Origin: Propionibacteriaceae bacterium
Lineage (GTDB): Bacteria; Actinomycetota; Actinomycetes; Propionibacteriales; Propionibacteriaceae
Length of the DNA stretch: 7,320 bases
NCBI GenBank assembly: GCA_027346035.1
Contig: DAIESZ010000071.1
Location: forward strand, 1-7,320
Reading direction: 5' to 3'
Positions 1 to 7,320 of the stretch are shown here, one piece after another. Numbering within the stretch: the stretch's first letter is position 1; each line of letters begins with the position of its first letter. The translations under genes and the position numbers were made by a program. The notes under the pieces were generated by a model that had not been told where the DNA came from, ran no database searches, and saw only the letters and a list, made by a program, of their open reading frames with translations.

Positions 1-541
1 CCTGATCCGGTGTCGGCGGGTCGTCGCGCAGGTAGCGTTCCCGCAGCCGCACCGATCCCATGTTGAGGCTGACCGCCGTGGACACCAGGCCCCCGGATCC
101 GACGACCAGTTCGGTGGATCCGCCGCCGATGTCGATGACCAGCAAGGGGTCGGCGGCGTCGGGGACGCCGCTCAGCGCGCCCGTGTACGAGAGCAGTGCT
201 TCCTCGGCCCCTGAGATCACCTCAGGGACCACGCCGAGGCGCTGCTCGACACCGGCGAAGAACTCGTCGCGGTTGCCCACGTCGCGGGCGGCCGAGGTGG
301 CCACGAACCGGATGCGGTCGCAGCCGAGCGCCCGGATCACCTCGGCGAAGTGGTCGCACGCGGCGAAGGTGCGGGCCAGCGCGTCCGGATGGAACCTGCC
401 GGTGGCGTCGACGCCCTGCCCCAAACGGACCAGTTCGAGGCGACGGTCGCGCTCGACGAGGCGCCGGTCGGCGGCGATATCTGCGACCAGCAACCGGATC
501 GAGTTGGTGCCGCAGTCGATCGCGGCGTACCGGGGACCCAT
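1..541 (-). CDS. ppx: Ppx/GppA family phosphatase (exopolyphosphatase-like), 3' end beyond the window
   Basis: This is the N-terminal 180 residues of a Ppx/GppA phosphatase, a family that removes phosphate from polyphosphate or from pppGpp in the cytoplasm. The ASKHA-fold phosphate-1 motif AIDCGTNSIRLLVAD lies at about residues 7-21. The SGAEEA segment follows, with E113 and E114, where the family has its catalytic glutamate. The second phosphate-binding motif, IDIGGGSTE, is at residues 136-144, then SLNMGSVRLRE. The reading frame is open to the left edge; family members of this type are about 310-320 residues, so roughly 140 are missing. The ATG at 541 is well supported: it overlaps the DUF501 stop as TGATG and has AGGAG five bases upstream (547-551), inside the DUF501 coding end. 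By position it corresponds to Rv1026 (Ppx2) rather than the other mycobacterial paralogue, Rv0496. Family assignment is secure; whether polyphosphate is its real substrate cannot be read from sequence. Confidence 0.95.
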   Translation of the reverse strand, partial: MGPRYAAIDCGTNSIRLLVADIAADRRLVERDRRLELVRLGQGVDATGRFHPDALARTFAACDHFAEVIRALGCDRIRFVATSAARDVGNRDEFFAGVEQRLGVVPEVISGAEEALLSYTGALSGVPDAADPLLVIDIGGGSTELVVGSGGLVSTAVSLNMGSVRLRERYLRDDPPTPDQ

Positions 542-1092
542 CAGGGCTCCTGCGCGTCGGCGACGTCGAGGCACGGACGCCGCCAGAACTCGCCGATGAG
601 CTCAACGGCTTCGTCACCGAGCGGATTGACCCCCGGACCGGCGGCCAGCGCGTGACCGACGAGCGCGTGCAGGCACTTGACCCGTGTGGGCATGCCCCCG
701 GCGCTGACGCCCGCGATCTCGGGCACGTCGCCGAGCGTGGCCCGGTCGGACAGATACGCCTCGTGCGCCCTCTGGAAGGACGCCGCGAGGCCGGGATCAT
801 CGGCGAGACGCTGCGACATCCCGGCCATCACTCCCCCCGCTTCCAACGTCGAGCACGCCGCGACGGCCCGGGGACAGGTGAGGTAGTACGTGGTGGGGAA
901 GGGGGTGCCGTCGGCAAGCCGTGGTTCGGTGGCCACCACCCCGGGGTTTCCGCACGGGCAGCGCCACGCGACGCCGGCCACACCGCGGGGGCCGCGTCCG
1001 AGTTGCGCCTCGATCGCGGCCTCGTCGGACGGGGTGGTCGGCTCCAATCGGGCCGGAAGCGCGGATCCGCCGGTTGCCTCGTGTGACCTCAT
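541..1092 (-). CDS. DUF501 family protein (Rv1025-like), function unknown
   Basis: This 183-residue protein matches the DUF501 family, which is widespread in Actinobacteria and sits between the ftsB-like gene and ppx. Recognisable blocks are AQLGRGPRGV (29-38), WRCPCG (43-48), the very typical PRLADGTPFPTTYYLTCPR (57-75), and the C-terminal GGMPTRVKCLHALVGHALAAGPGVNPLGDEAV. Cysteines C45, C47, C73 and C80 are grouped in the middle, which would allow metal or redox chemistry, but no activity is known to me. There is no signal peptide or membrane segment, so it is probably cytoplasmic. An open frame continues upstream to 1212, but the ATG at 1092 is preferred: it overlaps the preceding stop by one base (TGATG), and the conserved domain begins about 25 residues after it. 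No strong ribosome binding site is visible, so translation probably depends on coupling. The roughly 20 residues before the domain look variable. Confidence 0.9.
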   Translation of the reverse strand: MRSHEATGGSALPARLEPTTPSDEAAIEAQLGRGPRGVAGVAWRCPCGNPGVVATEPRLADGTPFPTTYYLTCPRAVAACSTLEAGGVMAGMSQRLADDPGLAASFQRAHEAYLSDRATLGDVPEIAGVSAGGMPTRVKCLHALVGHALAAGPGVNPLGDEAVELIGEFWRRPCLDVADAQEP

Positions 1093-1739
1093 CAGTGGCC
1101 GGGGCTCGCGCTGGGGCTGGAGACGGTCGACGGTGTGACCGTGCGGGGCTCGTCCTTGGCGGGGGCCGGGTTGTCGGCGACCGCCATCGAGTTGGCCAGC
1201 CGCTCCCACCACGTGGCGGGGTGCTCGCCCTGCGGGAGGGTCGAGGTGGTGCCGATGCGCACGCTGGGGCCGAGGACGGTTCCGTCGGAGGTGACGACCT
1301 TGTAGCCCGTTTCGCCGGGCATCAGCCAGCCGAGACGCTCCCGCGCCTGGATCTTGACATAGCTGGGGTCCTGCCAGCGGGCGATCTGGTCCTGGAGCGA
1401 CGCGATGTTCTGCTCGTGCTGGCGGATGCTCGCGTCATGCTTGGCGATGTCGGCCTGTTGGTTGAAGTAGACCTTGATGCTCGACACGTACATGAGCGCG
1501 AGCACCACGACCACCAGGATCAGCGCGATCGCCCGGTTGGTGAGCCGCAGGCCACGGCTCAGCCGGGGCAGGCCGACACCGGCCGACCCCTCGGGCTCGG
1601 ACGGCTGCGGTGAGGCGGAGACCCGGGTATGCGACGGGGCGTTGGCGCGCTGCGCCGGACGGGCAGTGGTCCGTGACCGCGGAGTACCGCGGCCCGGACC
1701 ACTGCCCGTCGGGGGATGTTCGCGCGAAGCTCGTGCCAT
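1092..1739 (-). CDS. FtsB/DivIC-like septum formation initiator, single-pass membrane protein
   Basis: This 215-residue protein has the layout of the actinobacterial FtsB/DivIC family (Rv1024 type), which joins FtsQ- and FtsL-like proteins to activate septal wall synthesis. Residues 1-65 are a cytoplasmic tail rich in Pro, Ser, Arg and Thr and probably disordered. Residues 70-92 are one membrane helix (AIALILVVVVLALMYVSS). Residues 93-121 form a Gln-rich coiled coil outside the membrane. A conserved segment follows with WQDPSYVKIQARERLGWLMPGETGYKVV (122-149). The C-terminus is a Pro/Ser/Thr-rich tail. The ATG at 1739 is the only plausible start: I found no ATG or GTG between it and the membrane helix in this frame, and long N-terminal tails are usual in this family. 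It lies 30 bp after the eno stop, with only a weak GGA upstream, suggesting readthrough from eno. A perfect inverted repeat falls within codons 10-28. FtsB versus DivIC naming is not settled by sequence. Confidence 0.92.
   Translation of the reverse strand: MARASREHPPTGSGPGRGTPRSRTTARPAQRANAPSHTRVSASPQPSEPEGSAGVGLPRLSRGLRLTNRAIALILVVVVLALMYVSSIKVYFNQQADIAKHDASIRQHEQNIASLQDQIARWQDPSYVKIQARERLGWLMPGETGYKVVTSDGTVLGPSVRIGTTSTLPQGEHPATWWERLANSMAVADNPAPAKDEPRTVTPSTVSSPSASPGH
1658..1710 (-). repeat. Perfect 15-bp inverted repeat with a nested 6-bp stem (mRNA hairpin)
   Basis: The arm GACGGGCAGTGGTCC (1710-1696 on the minus strand) is exactly complementary to GGACCACTGCCCGTC (1672-1658). The 23-base interval contains CCGCGG-TACT-CCGCGG, which can fold as a second stem with a four-base loop, giving a nested hairpin in the transcript. 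It sits 30-82 bases into the ftsB-like coding sequence and about 60 bases after the eno stop. No T-rich run follows on the transcribed side, so it is not a classical intrinsic terminator. Possible roles, all inferred, are partial termination or RNA processing that separates strong eno expression from the division genes, or control of ftsB translation. Chance is possible at this GC content, but 15 uninterrupted base pairs is long for chance. Confidence 0.75.
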
Positions 1740-1769
1740 CGATCCAGTGTGACGCAGGGTCTGATGGAA

Positions 1770-3242
<1,473 letters not shown>

Positions 3243-3896
3243 TCAGGCGCCGGACGCCTCCTGCTCGCGGATCCGCTGCTCCAGACCCCGCAGCGCTTGG
3301 CGGGTCGCCTGGTCGGCGTCGATACCCGCATCCTGGGCGCGGGCGACCAGGGCGAGGATCTGCGCGCCGATGCCGTCGCCGTCGACCAGCGGCACGGGGT
3401 CGACTCCGTGCTGGCGGCTGCGGCCGATCACCTTGTGCGCCCGGGCCAGGGTGTCGAGCGCCCCCGGGATGCCGTCGAGAGCCGAGGTGCGGCGCTTCTC
3501 GACCCGTTTGCGTGCCTCCCACGACGACAGCAGGTCGTCGGGCACGTCGGCCCCGTCGAACACGTAGGGATGACGCCGGACGAGCTTGGCGGCGATGTCG
3601 TCGGCTACCTCATCGAGGGTGAACCCGCCCCGCTGGGCCTCGATCTCGCAGTGGAACACCACCTGGAGAAGCAGGTCGCCCAACTCCTCGCGCAGATCGG
3701 CGATGTCGCCCGTCTCGATCGCGTCGATGACCTCGGCCGCCTCCTCCACCAGGTAGGTGACCAGGCTGTGGTGCGTCTGCTCGGCGTCCCACGGACACTC
3801 ACGGCGCAGCCGCCACATGACCTCGACCAGCCCCTGGACACCCGACGGGTCGGGTGCCGGGGATCGCGTGGCATCGTGGGCGGCCGGGTCGGCCAT
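3243..3896 (-). CDS. mazG: MazG-family nucleoside triphosphate pyrophosphohydrolase, short single-domain form
   Basis: MazG hydrolyses (deoxy)nucleoside triphosphates to the monophosphate and pyrophosphate, clearing aberrant nucleotides and affecting (p)ppGpp levels in some species. The 217-residue protein carries the MazG hallmarks: CPWDAEQTHHSL (34-45), the metal-binding EEAAE (51-55) followed by ELGD (71-74, the ExxD part), LLLQVVFHCEIE, and RRHPYVF (107-113). The helical remainder ends in a Glu/Arg-rich tail. It is shorter than the E. coli (about 260) and M. tuberculosis (about 325) proteins. The upstream lipoprotein stop, 18 bp before the ATG, rules out a longer N-terminus, so the mycobacterial N-terminal extension is absent and only one MazG core is present. 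The ATG at 3896 has GGAGGGG (3906-3912) nine bases upstream. Co-transcription with the lipoprotein gene is likely from the 18-bp spacing. No catalytic acidic residue appears to be missing. Confidence 0.95.
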   Translation of the reverse strand: MADPAAHDATRSPAPDPSGVQGLVEVMWRLRRECPWDAEQTHHSLVTYLVEEAAEVIDAIETGDIADLREELGDLLLQVVFHCEIEAQRGGFTLDEVADDIAAKLVRRHPYVFDGADVPDDLLSSWEARKRVEKRRTSALDGIPGALDTLARAHKVIGRSRQHGVDPVPLVDGDGIGAQILALVARAQDAGIDADQATRQALRGLEQRIREQEASGA

Positions 3897-3905
3897 CGGC
3901 GGTCA

Positions 3906-3912
3906 CCCCTCC
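3906..3912 (-). promoter_or_regulatory. Ribosome binding site of mazG
   Basis: GGAGGGG, nine bases before the mazG ATG, is one of the two strongest Shine-Dalgarno sequences seen in the window. It lies entirely in the 18-bp gap after the lipoprotein stop and fixes the mazG start. Confidence 0.75.
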
Positions 3913-3914
3913 GA

Positions 3915-4427
3915 TCAGGACAGCGGCGCGCCGCTGCCCAGACCGGACAGCGAGCCGGAACCGCCGGGAAGGCTGAGGTTGCTCGCCTGGAAGGGTCCGT
4001 AGATCGGGTTGACCTGGATCGTGAGCTTCTGGGCGACGGCCAGCAGCTTCTGGGCTCCGAGCTTCTGCTGCAGGACGACGATGTTGAGCCACGTCTCGAC
4101 CGCGTCCTGACAGGCCGACCCGTCCATGAGCTGGCCGAGGTTCTGGCTGCTGACCACCGCCGTCTTCTCGCCGGCGCTGATGGCGACGTTCTCGGTCGCG
4201 GCAACCTGCTGGGCGATGAGGCCCTGAAGGTACATCGTCGCGACCTGTTCGCGGATCTTGTCGTGCGTGCTCCCCACGAGCCTGGCGCAGTCGGTGGCGG
4301 CCTGGTCGACGGCGTGGGTCGAGATCGTGGCGCCGTTGACGTCGAAGGCGGTGCCGCCGGAGGGCGCCGCGCATCCGGCCAGGGCCGCCGCGGACACCAC
4401 CGCGACGAGCAGACGAGCAGTCGACAT
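3915..4427 (-). CDS. Small secreted lipoprotein with SurA N-terminal-like segment
   Basis: This 170-residue protein begins with a lipoprotein signal peptide: MSTAR, a hydrophobic stretch (6-17), and the lipobox LAGC with the lipidated cysteine at C19. The mature protein is therefore expected to be anchored to the outer face of the cytoplasmic membrane. After a short Ser/Gly linker, FDVNGATISTHAVDQ (28-42) resembles the opening of SurA N-terminal chaperone domains, followed by mostly helical sequence with DKIREQVATMYLQGLIAQQVAATENVAIS. There is no parvulin PPIase domain. The end is Gly/Ser-rich. C-terminal to the lipobox there are two further cysteines (in TDCARL and SACQDAV), a possible disulfide. 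The ATG at 4427 is chosen over an in-frame upstream ATG at 4463 because AGGGAGGA lies six bases before it and the signal peptide then starts correctly. SurA-like function in folding of exported proteins is an inference; the client is unknown. Confidence 0.85.
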   Translation of the reverse strand: MSTARLLVAVVSAAALAGCAAPSGGTAFDVNGATISTHAVDQAATDCARLVGSTHDKIREQVATMYLQGLIAQQVAATENVAISAGEKTAVVSSQNLGQLMDGSACQDAVETWLNIVVLQQKLGAQKLLAVAQKLTIQVNPIYGPFQASNLSLPGGSGSLSGLGSGAPLS

Positions 4428-4433
4428 CGAAAA

Positions 4434-4441
4434 TCCTCCCT
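4434..4441 (-). promoter_or_regulatory. Ribosome binding site that decides the lipoprotein start
   Basis: AGGGAGGA followed by TTTTCG and the ATG at 4427 gives near-ideal spacing. The alternative ATG at 4463 would add 12 residues (MTRAPPGEGGFS) ahead of the signal peptide and lacks such a site, so the shorter start is preferred. Confidence 0.8.
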
Positions 4442-4471
4442 CACCCGGTGGGGCCCGAGTCATCCCGAGCG

Positions 4472-4500
4472 AGTCTAGCCCGAACCTGCCCCGGGACCGC
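4472..4500 (-). promoter_or_regulatory. Candidate promoter for the lipoprotein-mazG pair
   Basis: TAGACT (4477-4472 on the minus strand) fits a TANNNT -10 element. Seventeen bases upstream is GCGGTC (4500-4495), a poor -35, so recognition would rest mainly on the -10. A start near 4465 would leave a leader of about 40 bases before the ATG. The 97-bp gap after mfd is large enough for an independent promoter, but no terminator for mfd is evident. Confidence 0.35.
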
Positions 4501-4518
4501 TGCGGGCCCGGACCGCTG
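4494..4518 (-). repeat. Two direct copies of a 9-bp motif spaced 16 bp
   Basis: GGACCGCTG (plus strand) occurs at 4494-4502 and again at 4510-4518, separated by CGGGCCC; the spacer plus the next base form the 8-bp palindrome CGGGCCCG (4503-4510). The repeat lies just after the mfd stop and overlaps the -35 region of the candidate lipoprotein promoter. A 16-bp period is not a whole number of helical turns, so cooperative binding on one DNA face is not favoured. It may be chance in GC-rich DNA. Confidence 0.4.
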
Positions 4519-4524
4519 GAGTCG

Positions 4525-7320
4525 TCAGCCGGCGGTTGCCGGCGTCCGGGCTGGCTCGAAGATGTCTCGCACCACCGAGGCGGCCCACTCGAGCAGTTCG
4601 TGGCCGACGACGGGCTGTCCGGCCACCGGGGCGGTTCGGGGCCGGGGCACCAGCAGGAACCCCGCGGTGTCCTTGATCACCGACCCCGGATAGAGCCGCT
4701 TGAGCCGGAGTTGGCGGGACTCCGGCAGGGCAGCGGGCGCGAACCGGACGAAGTTGCCCTGACCGACGACCTCGTGGACGCCGGCGGCACGGCAGACCAG
4801 CCGGAACCGGGCCACCGCCAACAGGGTGCGCGTGGGCTCGGGCAGTGGGCCGTACCGGTCGATCATCTCGGCCGCGAGCTCGTCGATGTCGGCGTCCGTG
4901 CGCACCTCGGCGAGCCGCTTGTACATTTCGAGCCGCAGCCGCTCGGATTCGACGTAGTCGCGGGGCAGGCTGGCGTCGACGGGCAGTTCGATGCGCATCT
5001 CCGGTTCCTGCTCCTCGTCCTCGCCGCGGAAGTCGCTGACGGCCTCCCCCACCAGCCGCACGTAGAGGTCGAAGCCGACGTCGGCGATGTGACCCGACTG
5101 TTCGCCTCCGAGCAGGTTGCCGGCGCCACGGATCTCGAGGTCCTTCATCGCGATGGCCATGCCCGAGCCGAGGTCGGTGTGGGCGGCCATGGTGGCCAGA
5201 CGATCGTGAGCGGTCTCGGTGAGCGGCTTGTCGGGGGGGTAGAAGAAGTAGGCGTAGCCACGTTCGCGGCTGCGACCGACGCGTCCACGCAACTGGTGCA
5301 GCTGCGACAGGCCGAGCAGGTCCGCCCGCTCGATGACCAGGGTGTTGGCGCTGGCGATGTCGAGCCCCGATTCGACGATCGTGGTCGAGACCAACACGTC
5401 GGCACGGCGCTGCCAGAAATCCTCCATCACCTGTTCGAGCTGGTGCTCGTGCATCTGGCCGTGCGCGGTGACCACCCGCGCCTCGGGCACCAGTTCACGC
5501 AGTCGCCGGGCGGTCTTCTCGATCGTCTGCACCTTGTTGTGCACGTAGAACACCTGGCCCTCGCGGGCGAGTTCGCGGCGAACGGCCGCGACGACCTGGC
5601 CCTCGTCGTAGGGGCCGGCGAAGGTGAGCACCGGATGCCGTTCTTCGGGCGGGGTCTGGATCACCGACATCTCCCGGATGCCGGTGATCGCCATCTCGAG
5701 CGTGCGTGGGATCGGCGTGGCGCTCATCGCGAGCACGTCGACGTTGAGCCGCAGCTTCTTGAGCGTCTCCTTGTGCTCGACGCCGAAGCGCTGCTCCTCG
5801 TCGATGACCACCAGGCCGAGGTCCTTGAACTGGACGTCGTCGGAGAACAGCCGGTGAGTGCCGACGACCACGTCGATCCGTCCGCTGGCCAGGCCCTCCC
5901 GCACCGCACGGGACTCGGTCTCGGTCTGGAAGCGCGACAGCTGGGCGACATGCACCGGGAAACCGGCGTAACGCTCGGCGAAGGTCTGGGCGTGCTGGGT
6001 GACGAGCAGGGTGGTCGGCACGAGCACCGCGACCTGTTTGCCGTCCTGCACCGCCTTGAACGCCGCGCGCACGGCGATCTCGGTCTTGCCGTAGCCGACG
6101 TCCCCGCAGACCAGCCGGTCCATCGGCATCACCCGTTCCATGTCGCGCTTGACCTCGTCGATGCACGACAGCTGGTCGGGGGTCTCGACATAGGCGAAGG
6201 CGTCCTCCAGCTCGCGCTGCCACGGGCCGTCGGGGCCGAACGCGTGGCCCCTGGTCGCCTGGCGGGCGGCGTACAGCTTGATCAGTTCGGCGGCGATCTC
6301 GCGCACGGCCCTGCGGGCACGGCCCTTGCGCTTGTTCCAGTCGGCGCCACCCATCCGGTCGAGCGCCGGGGTCTCGCTGCCGACGTAGCGGGTCAGCTGG
6401 TCGAGCTGGTCCATCGGCACGTAGAGCCGGTCGCCGGGTTGGCCTCGCTTGCTCGGGGCGTACTCGATGACGAGGTATTCGCGGGTGGCTCCCCCGACCG
6501 TGCGCTGGACCATCTCGACGTAGCGTCCGACGCCGTGCTGTTCGTGCACGACCGCGTCGCCGGCCGTGAGCTCGAGCGGCTGGATGGTGTTCTTGCGGCG
6601 GCTCGGCAGTCGTCGTTCCGACTTGTCGGCGACACCCTGGCCGGACAGGTCGGCGGTGGTGAACAGGCTCACGCCGACGCTCGACAGCCGGAAGCCGTGC
6701 TGCTGGGATGCCGGGACGATCGTGATGACACCGGCGTCCGGCGGGTCGGTGAGGGTGTCGACCTGCCGCGCGGGCAGGTCGTGATCGGACAGGATCTCGG
6801 CGAGTCGCTGGCCGAGGCCGCGTCCCTCGACCGTGATGATCACCCGCCCGCCCCCGGCGAGCGCGTCGCGGATGTCTGCGACCGCCTGCTCGGTGTCGCC
6901 GCGCCAGTTCGGAGTCGGTTCGGCGGCGACGGCGTGCGACTCGACACCGCTGACGCTGTAGCTCGACAGGTCGACCAGCTGACCGTCCTCGGAGTACTGC
7001 GGCCCCGCGGCCTCCGGCGCCGCGATGAACGACGACAGGCACCACCACGCCTGGCCGCGCTCGTGCACATGCGCGCGGACATCGGCCAACTCCCGGTAGC
7101 CCGCCGACTCGAGGTCGATCGGAGCCCGCCCACCGGCCGCCGCGGCGGACCAGCCGGCACCGAGGAACTCCCGGCTCGTACGCACCAACTCCTCGGCCCT
7201 GGACCGCACGAGCTCGGGATCGCTGACGAGCACCAGGGTGTCGGCGGGCATGACGTCGACGAGCAGTTCCAGGCTGTCGACCAACGCCGGGCTCAGCGCC
7301 TCCATGCCCTCGGCGGCATG
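4525..7320 (-). CDS. mfd: Transcription-repair coupling factor Mfd, N-terminus beyond the window
   Basis: Mfd is a DNA translocase that displaces RNA polymerase stalled at lesions and recruits UvrA for nucleotide excision repair. The visible 931 residues start at the right edge ([14 protein letters not shown]) and run to the true stop; the family is about 1150-1230 residues, so roughly a quarter is missing, including most of the UvrB-like module. In visible numbering, a CarD-like RNA polymerase interaction domain runs from about 250 to 315 ([14 protein letters not shown] at 254; [16 protein letters not shown]). The RecG-like motor follows, with Walker A GDVGYGKT (406-413), DEEQ (507-510), SATPIPRT (533-540), [10 protein letters not shown] (676-685) and the translocation-motif region [22 protein letters not shown] (732-753). 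The autoinhibitory C-terminal domain begins near 776 ([32 protein letters not shown]). All motor motifs appear intact. The first visible ATG (7305) is not the start, since the frame continues upstream with family-like sequence. Confidence 0.98.
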   Translation of the reverse strand, partial: HAAEGMEALSPALVDSLELLVDVMPADTLVLVSDPELVRSRAEELVRTSREFLGAGWSAAAAGGRAPIDLESAGYRELADVRAHVHERGQAWWCLSSFIAAPEAAGPQYSEDGQLVDLSSYSVSGVESHAVAAEPTPNWRGDTEQAVADIRDALAGGGRVIITVEGRGLGQRLAEILSDHDLPARQVDTLTDPPDAGVITIVPASQQHGFRLSSVGVSLFTTADLSGQGVADKSERRLPSRRKNTIQPLELTAGDAVVHEQHGVGRYVEMVQRTVGGATREYLVIEYAPSKRGQPGDRLYVPMDQLDQLTRYVGSETPALDRMGGADWNKRKGRARRAVREIAAELIKLYAARQATRGHAFGPDGPWQRELEDAFAYVETPDQLSCIDEVKRDMERVMPMDRLVCGDVGYGKTEIAVRAAFKAVQDGKQVAVLVPTTLLVTQHAQTFAERYAGFPVHVAQLSRFQTETESRAVREGLASGRIDVVVGTHRLFSDDVQFKDLGLVVIDEEQRFGVEHKETLKKLRLNVDVLAMSATPIPRTLEMAITGIREMSVIQTPPEERHPVLTFAGPYDEGQVVAAVRRELAREGQVFYVHNKVQTIEKTARRLRELVPEARVVTAHGQMHEHQLEQVMEDFWQRRADVLVSTTIVESGLDIASANTLVIERADLLGLSQLHQLRGRVGRSRERGYAYFFYPPDKPLTETAHDRLATMAAHTDLGSGMAIAMKDLEIRGAGNLLGGEQSGHIADVGFDLYVRLVGEAVSDFRGEDEEQEPEMRIELPVDASLPRDYVESERLRLEMYKRLAEVRTDADIDELAAEMIDRYGPLPEPTRTLLAVARFRLVCRAAGVHEVVGQGNFVRFAPAALPESRQLRLKRLYPGSVIKDTAGFLLVPRPRTAPVAGQPVVGHELLEWAASVVRDIFEPARTPATAG

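Noticed and set aside
1093..1212. Upstream extension of DUF501 to a start at 1212
   Set aside because: It would overlap the ftsB-like gene by 120 bases with non-conserved sequence, while the ATG at 1092 forms a TGATG junction and fits the domain start.
1658..1710. Reading the hairpin as a true rho-independent terminator of eno
   Set aside because: It lies inside the next gene's coding region and no T-rich tract follows on the transcribed strand, so I describe it only as a hairpin.
5495..7048. Second minus-strand frame of 517 codons inside mfd
   Set aside because: It is an alternative frame of the motor region, extremely Arg/Pro/Gly-rich; the Mfd frame contains every expected motif.

Overview
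This window is a compact, GC-rich stretch of actinobacterial chromosome. Every gene reads on the minus strand, so transcription runs from the right edge to the left edge. The order is mfd - SurA_N-like lipoprotein - mazG - eno - ftsB/divIC-like - DUF501 - ppx/gppA. Apart from the lipoprotein, this matches the Mycobacterium tuberculosis block Rv1020 (mfd), Rv1021 (mazG), Rv1023 (eno), Rv1024, Rv1025 and Rv1026 as I know it. That order, the codon use (G or C in most third positions) and the protein sequences point to a mycolic-acid actinobacterium (Mycobacteriales; a Gordonia-, Rhodococcus- or Nocardia-like genus is plausible). I cannot name the genus from sequence alone.

Layout, right to left. 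From 7320 to 4525 lies the C-terminal three quarters of Mfd, the transcription-repair coupling factor; its N-terminus is off the window. A 97-bp gap (4428-4524) holds a possible promoter and a short direct repeat. It is followed by a small lipoprotein gene (4427-3915) and, 18 bp later, a short single-domain mazG (3896-3243). A 189-bp gap with a candidate promoter and a possible short leader ORF precedes eno (3053-1770, GTG start). Thirty bp after eno comes the membrane-anchored division protein gene (1739-1092). Its early coding region contains a perfect 15-bp inverted repeat. DUF501 (1092-541) and ppx/gppA (541 to beyond the left edge) follow, each joined to the gene before it by a TGATG stop/start overlap.

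The genes belong to different cell functions: DNA repair at stalled RNA polymerase (Mfd), nucleotide-pool cleaning (MazG), glycolysis (enolase), septum formation (FtsB/DivIC-like) and polyphosphate or (p)ppGpp-linked phosphohydrolysis (Ppx/GppA). The tight spacing from eno leftward suggests one transcript.

I see no mobile element, CRISPR array, tRNA or rRNA, and no sign of a new multi-gene system. This is a conserved housekeeping region. The points most worth checking are the nested hairpin at the start of the ftsB-like gene, the lipoprotein between mfd and mazG, the absence of an lpqU-like gene before eno, and the poorly characterised DUF501 protein with its cysteine pattern.
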